Assembly: GCA_905479105.1 (NCBI GenBank)
Contig: CAJQLE010000004.1
Coordinates: 186,001-250,000, forward strand
DNA from: an uncultured Flavobacteriales bacterium
GTDB taxonomy: Bacteria; Bacteroidota; Bacteroidia; Flavobacteriales_G; Salibacteraceae
Length of the DNA stretch: 64,000 bases
Direction of reading: 5' to 3'
Shown: piece after piece, positions 47,892 to 57,436 of the stretch
Position numbering within the stretch: position 1 is the stretch's first letter
How the letters are laid out: every line of letters starts with the position of its first letter
Notes under the pieces: model-generated
Seen by the model: only the letters and a program-made list of their open reading frames with translations
The model's database searches: none
What the model was told of the DNA's origin: nothing
Made by a program: the position numbers and the translations under genes

Positions 47892-47919
47892 TTGTCCGAG
47901 TGCAGAAAAAATACTTTTG
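47892..47919 (+). promoter_or_regulatory. Putative Bacteroidota promoter (TTG-N17-TACTTTTG)
   Basis: TTG at 47892-47894 and TACTTTTG (TANNTTTG) at 47912-47919, 43 nt upstream of the ATG at 47963. Confidence 0.5.
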
Positions 47920-47962
47920 GCATAGCTCTTGCAAAGCACAATAAAAATTAAAACAGAAAGCA

Positions 47963-48559
47963 ATGATTACTTCAATCAACACTAAATTATTAGCCATCGG
48001 ATTGGTTTCAATATTGGCTGTAGGATGTCAAAACAGAAAAGTTCAGCGAGTAGATCCCAACGAAACAATTGACCTTAGTGGTCGATGGAATGATACGGAT
48101 TCAAAAATGACTGCTAATGCTATGATCGAGCAAATCCTTACCGGCCCTTGGTTGGCAAACCATCTTCAAGCAAATTCGAATGATAAGCCTGTCGTGGTTG
48201 TTGGTATGGTGAGAAATAAATCTTCAGAACATATTACTACTGAGACTTTTTCCAAAGACCTTGAAAGATCTTTTATTACTTCTCAAAAGGTTAGATTGGT
48301 GCAAGGAGGTGAGATGCGTGATGAAATAAGAACTGAACGCGCAGATCAGCAAGAGTTTAGTAGCACAAGTACCATGAAGAAATGGGGACTCGAAGTGGGA
48401 GCGGACTATATGCTCCAAGGCGTTCTTAATTCCACCGTTGACCAATACGGAAAAGAGAAGGTTGTTGAATATCAAATCGACCTTCAGTTGACAAATATGG
48501 AAACCAACGAAGTGGTTTGGATTGGTGATAAGAAAATCAAGAAATATATTAAGGGATAG
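47963..48559 (+). CDS. Penicillin-binding protein activator LpoB-like lipoprotein
   Basis: LAVGCQNRKVQRVDPNETIDLSGRWNDTDSKMTANAMIEQILTGPWL...KPVVVVGMVRNKSSEHITTETFSKDLERSFI...WGLEVGADYMLQGVLNS. Confidence 0.88.
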   Translation: MITSINTKLLAIGLVSILAVGCQNRKVQRVDPNETIDLSGRWNDTDSKMTANAMIEQILTGPWLANHLQANSNDKPVVVVGMVRNKSSEHITTETFSKDLERSFITSQKVRLVQGGEMRDEIRTERADQQEFSSTSTMKKWGLEVGADYMLQGVLNSTVDQYGKEKVVEYQIDLQLTNMETNEVVWIGDKKIKKYIKG

Positions 48560-48573
48560 ATATTAGCGAATAT

Positions 48574-48608
48574 AATAGCCGCGTTGTTCCCCTTGCAACG
48601 CGGCTATT
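48574..48608 (+). terminator. Strong hairpin between the lpoB-like gene and the COG3014-like gene (terminator/attenuator candidate)
   Basis: Perfect 13-bp stem AATAGCCGCGTTG-ttcccctt(g)-CAACGCGGCTATT, ending 6 nt before the next ATG at 48615; little T-tract. Confidence 0.7.
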
Positions 48609-48614
48609 TATTAC

Positions 48615-50045
48615 ATGAATAAATTATTCATCATATCATCTTTAGCGTTATTGCTTTCTGGTTGCGCCAGTTATTATCAGCGAAACATTGAGTTTCAAAC
48701 CGAATTCGCAAATGGCGAAATGGATAAGGCTGAGAAAACATTGGAAGGCAATAAGAAAATGAAAAAAGACAGAAATCGCTTTTTGTATCTAACAAATATG
48801 GGCGTTGTCAAGCATTTGCAGCAAGATTTTGAATCGAGTAATCAGTTTTTCAATGAAGCTGATTTATTGTTTGAGGATTATAGAAAGAATTATGCAAGCG
48901 AGGCGTTAGCACTCATTTCAAATCCAGAAGTAAAGCCCTATAAGCCTGAAGATTTTGAGCCTGTGATGGTTCATTATTATAAAGCACTGAATTACCTAAA
49001 CCTTTATAAGTACGATGAGGCGATAGTAGAGGCAAAGCGGATGAATTTAATGCTGAATCAACTAAATGATAAGTACAAAGACAATAAAAACCGCTATCAG
49101 GCAGATGCCTTTGCGCATATTATTATTGGTCTTGCTTATGAGGCTTCGGGAGAATTAAATGATGCATTTATTGCTTATCGAAATGCTTATGAAGTTTACA
49201 CTGGAGAGCATGGATACTTCGACATTGAAGTTCCGGTTCAGTTAAAGGAAGACTTACTTCGAACATCTTATGTGCTTGGTTTCCGGAGTGAGTTTGAATG
49301 GTATCAAAGAGCTTTTGGTGTTGATGACTACTCTTATGAGCCGCTTGAATTTGGTGAGGCAATCATTTTTTGGCAGAATGGACTCTGTCCGATTAAAGAT
49401 GAATGGAGTATCAATTTCATTGCCGTGCCAGGTCAAGGTGGAGTTGTGAATTTTACGAATGAAGAATTGGGAATGACGTTTCCATTTTATATCGGAGACG
49501 ATAAACAAAAGAAAAACGATTTACTTGCTTTGAAAGTTGTTCGCGTAGCTTTTCCTAAATATTTAGAGCGACCAACTCTATATAAAAATGGCTGGATTGA
49601 ACTGAGTGGGAAGAAATTTGAATTGGACAAAGTAGAAGACGTAAATGCCATCGCTTTCAAAACGCTTCAAGATCGTTTTGTGAGGGAAATGGGAAGTGCT
49701 TTATTGCGCTTGGCATTGAAGAAAATTTCTGAAATTCAGCTTCAGCAACAAAATGAAGCTCTTGGGGCTTTAGCAACAATAACCAATGCGGTAACTGAAA
49801 AGGCTGATACTCGAAATTGGCAAACCTTGCCTCATACTATTTACTACGCGAGAGTTCCTTTAAACGAGGGGGGAAATGAAGTCTTGCTCAAGATGAAGAC
49901 AAAAGATAATCAAGTACATCGTACTAGTTTTAATTTTCAGGGAAAGAAAGGCTCAATGTATTTTATGCCTTATCAGAGTTTAGAGAGCGGTCCAGCAGCA
50001 ACATGGGATAATGCTGGAAATACAAAACCAGTAATGAAAGACTAG
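48615..50045 (+). CDS. COG3014-like TPR lipoprotein
   Basis: MNKLFIISSLALLLSGCASYYQ lipobox; VMVHYYKALNYLNLYKYDEAIVEAKRMNLMLNQLNDKYKDNKNRYQADAFAHIIIGLAYEASGELNDAFIAYRNAYEVY. Confidence 0.78.
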   Translation: MNKLFIISSLALLLSGCASYYQRNIEFQTEFANGEMDKAEKTLEGNKKMKKDRNRFLYLTNMGVVKHLQQDFESSNQFFNEADLLFEDYRKNYASEALALISNPEVKPYKPEDFEPVMVHYYKALNYLNLYKYDEAIVEAKRMNLMLNQLNDKYKDNKNRYQADAFAHIIIGLAYEASGELNDAFIAYRNAYEVYTGEHGYFDIEVPVQLKEDLLRTSYVLGFRSEFEWYQRAFGVDDYSYEPLEFGEAIIFWQNGLCPIKDEWSINFIAVPGQGGVVNFTNEELGMTFPFYIGDDKQKKNDLLALKVVRVAFPKYLERPTLYKNGWIELSGKKFELDKVEDVNAIAFKTLQDRFVREMGSALLRLALKKISEIQLQQQNEALGALATITNAVTEKADTRNWQTLPHTIYYARVPLNEGGNEVLLKMKTKDNQVHRTSFNFQGKKGSMYFMPYQSLESGPAATWDNAGNTKPVMKD

Positions 50046-50048
50046 AGT

Positions 50049-51209
50049 TTAGTTTGCTCTGAAAAAGTCTATAACCGAAAGGTTTACTAAGTGCACATTT
50101 TTATAGTAGTAGTGCAAAATATCGGCATAGCTTTCCCCTTGCTTTGCCATATTCATGGCTCCTTCCTGACAAAGCCCAACCCCATGCCCGTAGCCATGGC
50201 CTTCTAAAATGATGGAGTCTTGAACATGGTCAATAGTGAAATAAGCTGACAACAAACCGAGGTCGTATCTGATTTGTTTGAACGGCACTCTAGCACCGTT
50301 TTCGTTTAAAAAATGATCGCGTTCATCGGGGCAATATTGTAATGCTTCTTGCGCGGCTTCCTCCTCATAAACAGGATATCCGTGCTTGACGCTCAAGTAG
50401 TCAAACCATTTACTTTTCGTAGTGGCATAGCGCCAATAGGAATGGTTTTCTTCCAAGCAGTTTTCATCAACACGAGCCCTAAGGTATTCTAGCTTTCCAC
50501 TCCAAACATCTTCGCTATTGCATGTGTACCCGCCACAATTGCTGTGAAATGCTGCGTTCACCAAATCTATATCGCTATCCACGATAACAATACCAATAGT
50601 CTCTTGGGTTCCTTTTACAATATCAGGATTGGATAAACTTCTTCTGTGGTAAACTTGACAATGCACTTTATCACATAGCTGAAAACCTTCTGCTTCATGA
50701 CGCCTACGATTATTAAGTGCATAAGTCCTGCAGATCACTGATTGCACCTTATAATACTCTTTAGGTTCTCTGCTACCTGCTTCCGATTCCACCACACCAG
50801 CCACGTAATGCTCAATATAAACTTCATTGATGATGCGCAACTTGCCTCTATATGGCTTTATACTAAAGTTGTCATGGAATTCGTGCGTTGATTTATGACC
50901 AGTTCGCTGTATTTTGAGACTGCTTCCCCAAACATTTCGGTTTATTTCTAAACTATAGTAGGTGCCAAGATCTTCTGACAAGGTCCGGATATGCAAAAGG
51001 CCGTTGACATTATTTACACGAAGAATGGTTCCACCTTTCAGTTGGATAAGTTCTTTCCCATTGCCTAAAACGCTGTAGCTTCCTTCTCCAGTTTGCACGG
51101 TTATTTCAGAGGGCTCTTCTCCCCAAAATAAGCCGATCTCAAGGACTTTATTGGATGCGCCAACCCGAAGGAATATACTTACGAGAATTAAAGTTAAGGT
51201 TAACCGCAT
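50049..51209 (-). CDS. SpoIID/LytB domain protein
   Basis: YIEHYVAGVVESEAGSREPKEYYKVQSVICRTYALNNRRRHEAEGFQLCDKVHCQVYHRR...AAFHSNCGGYTCNSEDVWSGKLEYLR...GHGYGHGVGLCQEGAMNMAKQG. Confidence 0.92.
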   Translation of the reverse strand: MRLTLTLILVSIFLRVGASNKVLEIGLFWGEEPSEITVQTGEGSYSVLGNGKELIQLKGGTILRVNNVNGLLHIRTLSEDLGTYYSLEINRNVWGSSLKIQRTGHKSTHEFHDNFSIKPYRGKLRIINEVYIEHYVAGVVESEAGSREPKEYYKVQSVICRTYALNNRRRHEAEGFQLCDKVHCQVYHRRSLSNPDIVKGTQETIGIVIVDSDIDLVNAAFHSNCGGYTCNSEDVWSGKLEYLRARVDENCLEENHSYWRYATTKSKWFDYLSVKHGYPVYEEEAAQEALQYCPDERDHFLNENGARVPFKQIRYDLGLLSAYFTIDHVQDSIILEGHGYGHGVGLCQEGAMNMAKQGESYADILHYYYKNVHLVNLSVIDFFRAN

Positions 51210-51247
51210 AGACTACAAAAGTATCTTCAGCTAAAACGATGAAGATT

Positions 51248-52363
51248 CTAATGACGAATGATTTTCAACAATCGACTTGCAACAAACTTTGAAGCCCCTT
51301 TGGATCCAAGATTTTGGATAAGCTCAGCGTACTTTTCAAGAATATAGGACCGCCTTTCTCCGCCTTCAATTATTGAACTCAATTCAGACCTCAAGTTTTT
51401 GGCATTAACATCGGCTTGGATTAATTCAGTAACTACTTCTTCATCCAGTATAAGGTTGACGAGACTGATGAACTTGATTTTTATGAGATATCTTGCTATC
51501 GCCACACTCAATGCATTTGCTTTGTAAACAACAACTTGCGGAGTTCCGATTAAGGCTGTTTCTAATGTGGCTGTTCCAGAAGTGACGATCGCAGCTTCTG
51601 CGGATTTTAGCAATTCATAAGTTCTACCTTCTAAAAGACAAACTGAATCTGGCAAAGACTCATAAAGATGTTTTGGCTGCCAAGCCACCTTTGAAGCAAC
51701 AAATTGGTAATCGGGAAAGTCCTTCACAATTCTTGAAATAGGCTCTAGTAGAAGTTTTATTTCTTGTGTCCTGCTTCCGGGCAGCAAAGCAATGATTGGT
51801 TTTGAGTTTTGCACCCCTATTTCATCTCTGAATTTCTGCTCGTCAAGATGGATATGTTTGATTTCATCCAATAGAGGATGGCCAACATATTCAGCTTCAA
51901 CCCCATGTTTACCGTAGAAATCTTTTTCAAAAGGTAGAATCACAAAGACATGATCTACGTAACGTTTGATTTTTTCAACACGCGATTCTTTCCAAGCCCA
52001 AATCTGCGGTGAAATGTAGTAGGCTACTGGAATTCCTAAAGCCTTGATGTGCTTTGCCATTCGCAAGTTAAAACCAGGATAATCAATAAGTACAGCCAAG
52101 TCTGGTTTGAAGGCCTCTATTTGTTTCCGACAGAGTTTGAAATTTTTAAGGATGGTATTTAAGTTGGCAATTACTTCAACAAAACCCATAAAAGCAAGGT
52201 CGTCCACGTGCTTCATCACTTTAGCACCTGCATCGTGCATTTTATCTCCTCCCCAGCATTGAATTTCTAGGGAACCTTCTTCTCTCATTAGAGCCTTTAC
52301 CAAATTAGCTCCATGCAGATCACCGCTTGGTTCTCCAGTTATGATAAAAATCTTATGCGACAT
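51248..52363 (-). CDS. lpxB: Lipid-A-disaccharide synthase
   Basis: KIFIITGEPSGDLHGANLVKAL...CWGGDKMHDAGAKVMKHVDDLAFMGFVEV...YYISPQIWAWKESRVEKIKRYVDHVFVILPFEKDFY...LLPGSRTQEIK...SGTATLETAL. Confidence 0.95.
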   Translation of the reverse strand: MSHKIFIITGEPSGDLHGANLVKALMREEGSLEIQCWGGDKMHDAGAKVMKHVDDLAFMGFVEVIANLNTILKNFKLCRKQIEAFKPDLAVLIDYPGFNLRMAKHIKALGIPVAYYISPQIWAWKESRVEKIKRYVDHVFVILPFEKDFYGKHGVEAEYVGHPLLDEIKHIHLDEQKFRDEIGVQNSKPIIALLPGSRTQEIKLLLEPISRIVKDFPDYQFVASKVAWQPKHLYESLPDSVCLLEGRTYELLKSAEAAIVTSGTATLETALIGTPQVVVYKANALSVAIARYLIKIKFISLVNLILDEEVVTELIQADVNAKNLRSELSSIIEGGERRSYILEKYAELIQNLGSKGASKFVASRLLKIIRH

Positions 52364-52667
52364 ATTTGAAATAGACTACAAAAGGAGCGTATAAAAACGT
52401 AGCCATTATGACACCTTGAGCAGATTTGTAGAAGTCTTTTCTAAGCGCGATGTAAAAAAATACAAGATTGAAAATCAGGCAAATTGAAATTATACCACTG
52501 TGAGTAGATGAGTTATTGATGATCATCTTCACAAACCCAGTAAAAGATCTGTCTGATGCGGCAATTAAATAGAAAACAATGAATCCGAATACAGGACCAG
52601 TGATGCCGGCAATTAGACCTATCCAAAGCTTGTTGAATTTGTTGAATTTAGCGTTTATGTTGTCCAT
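52353..52667 (-). CDS. Small 3-TM membrane protein between surE and lpxB
   Basis: 104 aa, three hydrophobic segments; overlaps both neighbours. Confidence 0.75.
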   Translation of the reverse strand: MDNINAKFNKFNKLWIGLIAGITGPVFGFIVFYLIAASDRSFTGFVKMIINNSSTHSGIISICLIFNLVFFYIALRKDFYKSAQGVIMATFLYAPFVVYFKYVA

Positions 52668-53422
52668 TCTTTAATTGCTTCTAAAGTACTGTAATTGGTG
52701 AAGTCAAAAGAAATAGGAACTATACTGACATATCCATTTTGCAGAGCGTACAAATCTGTGTCTTCTTTGTGATCCTCAAAAGGAACAAAATGCCCTGTTA
52801 ACCAGTAGTAATCATTGCCCATTGGGTCCTTTCTTTTATCAAACTCTTCTTGCCATTTGGCATGGGCTTGGCGGCAGAATTTTATTCCTTGAATCATTTC
52901 CAAGGGGAGCTTAGGAATGTTGACGTTGAGGCAGAAGTTCATTTTAGGCTGCGCTAATACCATGCTAATTACTTTTCTGACGAAATGCTTAGCGGGCTCG
53001 AAATCAGCGTCAACGCTGTGGTCGAGTAATGAAAATCCAATAGAAGGCACGCCTTCAATATATCCTTCAAGAGCGGCACTCATCGTGCCTGAATAAATAA
53101 CGTTGATACTTGCATTGGAACCATGATTTATTCCTGAAATCACCAAGTCGGGTGTTTCATCCAAAAGTACGTCTAACGCCATTTTCACGCAGTCCACTGG
53201 TGTACCTGAACATTCATAGCCCTGGTAATCTCCTTCTGTTGGCATTTTATCAATGCGCAAGGTTGAGTTGATCGTAATGGCGTGTCCCATGCCACTTTGT
53301 GGTTTGTTTGGGGCGATTTTCAGAACTCGACCAAATTCTTGCGCTACTTCAGTAAGTGCTCGAATTCCTGGAGCATGGTATCCATCATCGTTTGTAACTA
53401 AAATCAAAGGTTTTTTCGCCAT
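52655..53422 (-). CDS. surE: 5'/3'-nucleotidase SurE
   Basis: PLILVTNDDGYHAPGIRALTEVA...APNKPQSGMGHAITINSTLRI...YECSGTPVDCVKMALDVLLDETPDLVISGINHGSNASINVIYSGTMSAALEG. Confidence 0.96.
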   Translation of the reverse strand: MAKKPLILVTNDDGYHAPGIRALTEVAQEFGRVLKIAPNKPQSGMGHAITINSTLRIDKMPTEGDYQGYECSGTPVDCVKMALDVLLDETPDLVISGINHGSNASINVIYSGTMSAALEGYIEGVPSIGFSLLDHSVDADFEPAKHFVRKVISMVLAQPKMNFCLNVNIPKLPLEMIQGIKFCRQAHAKWQEEFDKRKDPMGNDYYWLTGHFVPFEDHKEDTDLYALQNGYVSIVPISFDFTNYSTLEAIKEWTT

Positions 53423-53744
53423 GAATGCTTTTTAAAGTGATTGCGCGAAACTAGAAAATGAGGATAGATTGATTGCCTTTGAATAAGATTTAATATGAAC
53501 TTTCTGAAGGAATAGGAAGCTTAACTTGATTGGTCCAAATCGAAAAATATCAGACAAAGTTACCGCGTGATATATGCTCGTACACAGCGAAGAATGGTGA
53601 ATTCTAAATTTTAATATTGGGTCGCATGAGATGCTTTCTAATTTAAAGTGAGGGTTTAATTTCTGATTATGAATAAATTAAAGCCATAAGTTGTAATAGC
53701 AATGAAATCTTTTTCTATTATTGGTATATGTTAAATAACATTAT

Positions 53745-54833
53745 ATGAAAACAATATTTACTCTTTTATTTTCTCTCGTTTTCGCGTCTGGAGTCTTCTC
53801 CCAAACAGAGTGGGAAGTACCTCAAGAGAACACAGGACTTATAACAAAAATCACTGCTACTTGGTGCGGACCATGCGGTGGATGGGGCTGGGAAGCGATG
53901 GAAGGCTTAATGGCTTCTCATGGCGACAATAACATTGTCACATCACTTTATGCTCCTTCTTCCAGTGAGCTTTACAATACAGGAGCCGAAGAATTGGCTG
54001 CGGAAATTGGTTTTGGTGGAACACCGAATTTTTCAGGAAACGGACTTGATCAAGGTACCGCTGCTGCCTCAGTTACTACTATTGTAGACACATTTAAAAC
54101 TGAAGCTCCGGTTATCGCTAACGCGGCATTTGAGATTCAGAACGTTGATAATGACACATTAATTATCAGCATTAAGACTAAGTTTTTTGAGAATGTGAAT
54201 GGTACATTTATCTTGAAGCCATTCTTAGTTGAAAATCATGTGGAGGAAGAGCAAAATGGCCAAACAGGAGATGTTCCTCACCATAATGTGCATAGAGGCG
54301 CTTTTACTCCTTTGACTGATTCTACGAATATTATTTTATCGGGATCTGCGTCTCAAGGAGACATCATTACAAAACGTTATATGATGGTTTATGATCCTTC
54401 ATGGGAGTTAAGTGAGATGTTTATTGCAACCACACTTTGGATGGAGAATCCATTAGATCCTGCAGATCTTCTTTACGTTAATGGTTCAAAAGAGCCTCAA
54501 GCTGGAGAGTTGGCTTTTAGCATGGGAACACTTGATGGAGATCTTCCTGTAGTGATTGATCCAGGACTATGGCCAGTAGGAGTTGAGGAAATTGCTGAAT
54601 TGAATTTTTCTGTTTTTCCAAATCCTGTTAGTGAAATGTTGAACGTGAAATTAACCTTGGACGCAGACTTCACAGTTACTTTAACAGATATTTTGGGTAA
54701 GCAAATTTTTACTGAGTCCTATTCTTCAACTTCTTCAACAACAATAAATGTTGCTGATTTTCCTGAAGGAATATACATGCTTCAACTGAATGCTGGTAAT
54801 GAAGTGTTCTACGATAGAGTAATTGTAAAGTAA
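53745..54833 (+). CDS. Secreted thioredoxin-like (Omp28-related-like) protein with T9SS type A sorting domain
   Basis: LITKITATWCGPCGGWGWEAMEGL CXXC redox motif; C-terminal LNFSVFPNPVSEMLNVKLTL...DFPEGIYMLQLNAGNEVFYDRVIVK. Confidence 0.85.
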   Translation: MKTIFTLLFSLVFASGVFSQTEWEVPQENTGLITKITATWCGPCGGWGWEAMEGLMASHGDNNIVTSLYAPSSSELYNTGAEELAAEIGFGGTPNFSGNGLDQGTAAASVTTIVDTFKTEAPVIANAAFEIQNVDNDTLIISIKTKFFENVNGTFILKPFLVENHVEEEQNGQTGDVPHHNVHRGAFTPLTDSTNIILSGSASQGDIITKRYMMVYDPSWELSEMFIATTLWMENPLDPADLLYVNGSKEPQAGELAFSMGTLDGDLPVVIDPGLWPVGVEEIAELNFSVFPNPVSEMLNVKLTLDADFTVTLTDILGKQIFTESYSSTSSTTINVADFPEGIYMLQLNAGNEVFYDRVIVK

Positions 54834-54858
54834 TACTCTAAGATAATGACGATATATC

Positions 54859-54886
54859 AGGCCTCTGCTTATGTAGGGGCCTTTTT
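54859..54886 (+). terminator. Intrinsic terminator
   Basis: AGGCCTCTGC-TTAT-GTAGGGGCCTTTTT stem-loop with T-tract. Confidence 0.8.
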
Positions 54887-54952
54887 AATGCCGTAATTTC
54901 AGGTCTGTTAGTTTCGGCATATACATTGATATACAATTTGAAAATTTAAAAC

Positions 54953-55636
54953 ATGTATTGGATAATATTGATTGGTTTTGGTTTGTTGAGCTGGTGGGTT
55001 AGCCGCACACTGAAAAAAAGATTTAGAGAGTATGCTGAAATTCCAACTTCAAGCGGATTGTCAGGTGCCGAAGTGGCAGAAAGAATGCTGAGAGATAATA
55101 ACGTTCATGATGTGAAAGTTATAAGTGTTGATGGTGAGTTAACTGATCACTACAACCCTAAGAACAAGACGATTAATTTAAGTAAAGCTGTTTATCATGG
55201 ACGTAATGTTTCTGCAGCGGCAGTCGCAGCTCATGAAACGGGACATGCCGTGCAGCATGCTACTGCTTATGCAATGCTTAGTTTAAGATCGGCTATGGTT
55301 CCCATGGTTAACTTAAGTTCTAAAATGATGAATGTTATTTTCATCATGGCAATACTTGGAGGAGCTGTATTTGGATTAATGCCTCAGATGTTTTTACTAG
55401 TAATTGTTGCTCAGGCAATTATTACTGCCTTCAGTTTAATAACCTTGCCTGTTGAGTTTGATGCTTCTGCAAGAGCTTTGCAATGGCTTAATATGAGTAA
55501 GATAACGGTAGGTGAGGAACATGAGAAAGCTAAAAATGCCTTGCAATGGGCGGCTAGCACATATGTAGTAGCTACTTTGGCTGCCATTGCTCAATTACTC
55601 TATTTTATTATGGCTTTTGGCGGAAGCAGAGATTAA
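54953..55636 (+). CDS. YugP-type zinc metallopeptidase
   Basis: AAVAAHETGHAVQHATAYAMLSLRSAMVP (HExxH = HETGH); TM helices; LPVEFDASARALQWL. Confidence 0.9.
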   Translation: MYWIILIGFGLLSWWVSRTLKKRFREYAEIPTSSGLSGAEVAERMLRDNNVHDVKVISVDGELTDHYNPKNKTINLSKAVYHGRNVSAAAVAAHETGHAVQHATAYAMLSLRSAMVPMVNLSSKMMNVIFIMAILGGAVFGLMPQMFLLVIVAQAIITAFSLITLPVEFDASARALQWLNMSKITVGEEHEKAKNALQWAASTYVVATLAAIAQLLYFIMAFGGSRD

Positions 55637-55646
55637 AATCAAACCA

Positions 55647-57248
55647 ATGAGAGTACTTCTTTTTCTTATCGCTTTTGTTTCATCTTCAATTATAACTGCC
55701 CAAAGTGCGGTTGAAGTTAGTTCGATAATCAGATCGGCAACGGTTTATGCGAGAGGCGCGCAGCTAGAACATAGTGCGTCAAAATTTTTAACGTCTGGCA
55801 GACAAGTAGTCACCTTTACGGGTTTGTCTTCAGAACTTGATCCATCGAGCGTTAGCGTTTCTTCTTCTGGTGATGTAAGAGTGCTGAGTGTTTCATCTCA
55901 AGTGAATCATTTGAAAGAAAGTGCAAAGCCAAAGCGTGTCGTGATGCTTGAAGATAGTATCGAGACATTTGAATTTGATTTGAAGTTCAATCAAAACATG
56001 CTGGTAGTTTATGGTGAGGAGCGAAAGATGATTATTGCCAATCAGAAAGTTGGTTGGGAGAAATCAGTCTTCGCAATAGAAGATCTTGAAGACTTATCTG
56101 ATTTCTATAGAGATCGTTTGGCAGATATCATGCTTAAGGAAATGGAGTTGCAAAGCAAGGAGCAAAAGTTGCAGACTGGTCTTGCTAAGTTGAGGGCTCA
56201 ATTGTCAGAGCAGAATTCAAAGCTCAGCAGGTCAACGGGAGAGATATTGGTTGAAGTGCAAGTTCCGTCAAATGGAAACACGGAGTTTTCTTTTAAGTAC
56301 ATGGTGCGCAATGCTGGTTGGATGCCTTCTTACAATGTAAATGTTGCCGAAGTTGATCAACCCTTGCAAGTGAGTTATAATGCCAAGGTGTTTCAGAATA
56401 CAGGTTTGGATTGGGACGGAGTGCAGCTCACGCTAACGAATGCCAATCCTAATTTAAACGGAACTAAACCGACCATTCATCCTTGGAAGCTTTATTTTAT
56501 TGAACAAGCGGAGCTGTATCGCGGAGGAAGAGCTTCATATAGCAATAAGATGCTTGAAATGGCAGCACCGCAAAGTGCTATGGCTATGGATGCTGAAGAA
56601 TCTGATGATATGATGGGGATGGAAGTAGAGTATCCGGCCAACGAAGCGGTGACTCAGTTTAGGATAAAAACAAAGCACAATATCCCTTCAAATGGTAAAG
56701 CCCAGGCCATCAATATTGATGTATTTACAGTTCCTGCGAAGTATCAATATTATACGGCACCAAAGTTTGATCCTACAGCATTTCTTATCGCGAAAGTTAC
56801 AGGCTTTGAGGCCTATGACCTTTTGCCAGGCGAGGCTAATTTATTCTTAGCGAATACCTATGTTGGGCAAACATTCATCAATCCAAAAATCACTTCTGAT
56901 ACCTTGGAACTGTCTTTGGGTCGTGATCAGAGCATCGTAGTGAAAAGAGAAAAAATAAAGGACTTTTCATCTACCAAGAAGATTGGTAACTCAACAAAAG
57001 AATCTTTGGGTATTGAGTTGAGTATTAGAAACACCAAGGGAACGAAGATTCAATTGATTATTGAAGATCAAATCCCAGTTTCATCCGATAAGGATATTGA
57101 GGTTAGTTTGCAAAATGGAGGAGGTGCCAAAGTGGATCAAAACACGGGTAAATTGAGTTGGACAAAAGTTATTTTGGGTAACTCAACGGAGAGTGTAACA
57201 TTCAAGTATGACGTGAAATATCCTTCTGATCGAAAAATTAATTTATAA
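55647..57248 (+). CDS. DUF4139 domain protein
   Basis: MRVLLFLIAFVSSSIITAQSAVEVSSIIRSATVYARGAQLEHSASKFLTSGRQVVTFTGLSSELDPSSVSVSSSGDVRVLSV; YMVRNAGWMPSYNVNV; start at 55647 gives a signal peptide. Confidence 0.87.
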   Translation: MRVLLFLIAFVSSSIITAQSAVEVSSIIRSATVYARGAQLEHSASKFLTSGRQVVTFTGLSSELDPSSVSVSSSGDVRVLSVSSQVNHLKESAKPKRVVMLEDSIETFEFDLKFNQNMLVVYGEERKMIIANQKVGWEKSVFAIEDLEDLSDFYRDRLADIMLKEMELQSKEQKLQTGLAKLRAQLSEQNSKLSRSTGEILVEVQVPSNGNTEFSFKYMVRNAGWMPSYNVNVAEVDQPLQVSYNAKVFQNTGLDWDGVQLTLTNANPNLNGTKPTIHPWKLYFIEQAELYRGGRASYSNKMLEMAAPQSAMAMDAEESDDMMGMEVEYPANEAVTQFRIKTKHNIPSNGKAQAINIDVFTVPAKYQYYTAPKFDPTAFLIAKVTGFEAYDLLPGEANLFLANTYVGQTFINPKITSDTLELSLGRDQSIVVKREKIKDFSSTKKIGNSTKESLGIELSIRNTKGTKIQLIIEDQIPVSSDKDIEVSLQNGGGAKVDQNTGKLSWTKVILGNSTESVTFKYDVKYPSDRKINL

Positions 57249-57381
57249 TTTATTTAGTTAAAATTCAGGTTGTTAGGGGTTGGAATCTCTTAGTGCTGAA
57301 TTTTTTTTGAAACCTTTTAATGCAGGCATAAGTATAATGCGCTGTTAGTGGTTCAAACTATTCGAAAGAAAGTTTAAGGGG

Positions 57382-57405
57382 AAAAAGCGGCTTAGGCCGC
57401 TTTTT
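57382..57405 (+). terminator. Intrinsic terminator
   Basis: AAAAAGCGGC-TTAG-GCCGCTTTTT. Confidence 0.85.
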
Positions 57406-57436
57406 ATTTTTCCATCTTCGCTAAAAGAACAAAACC

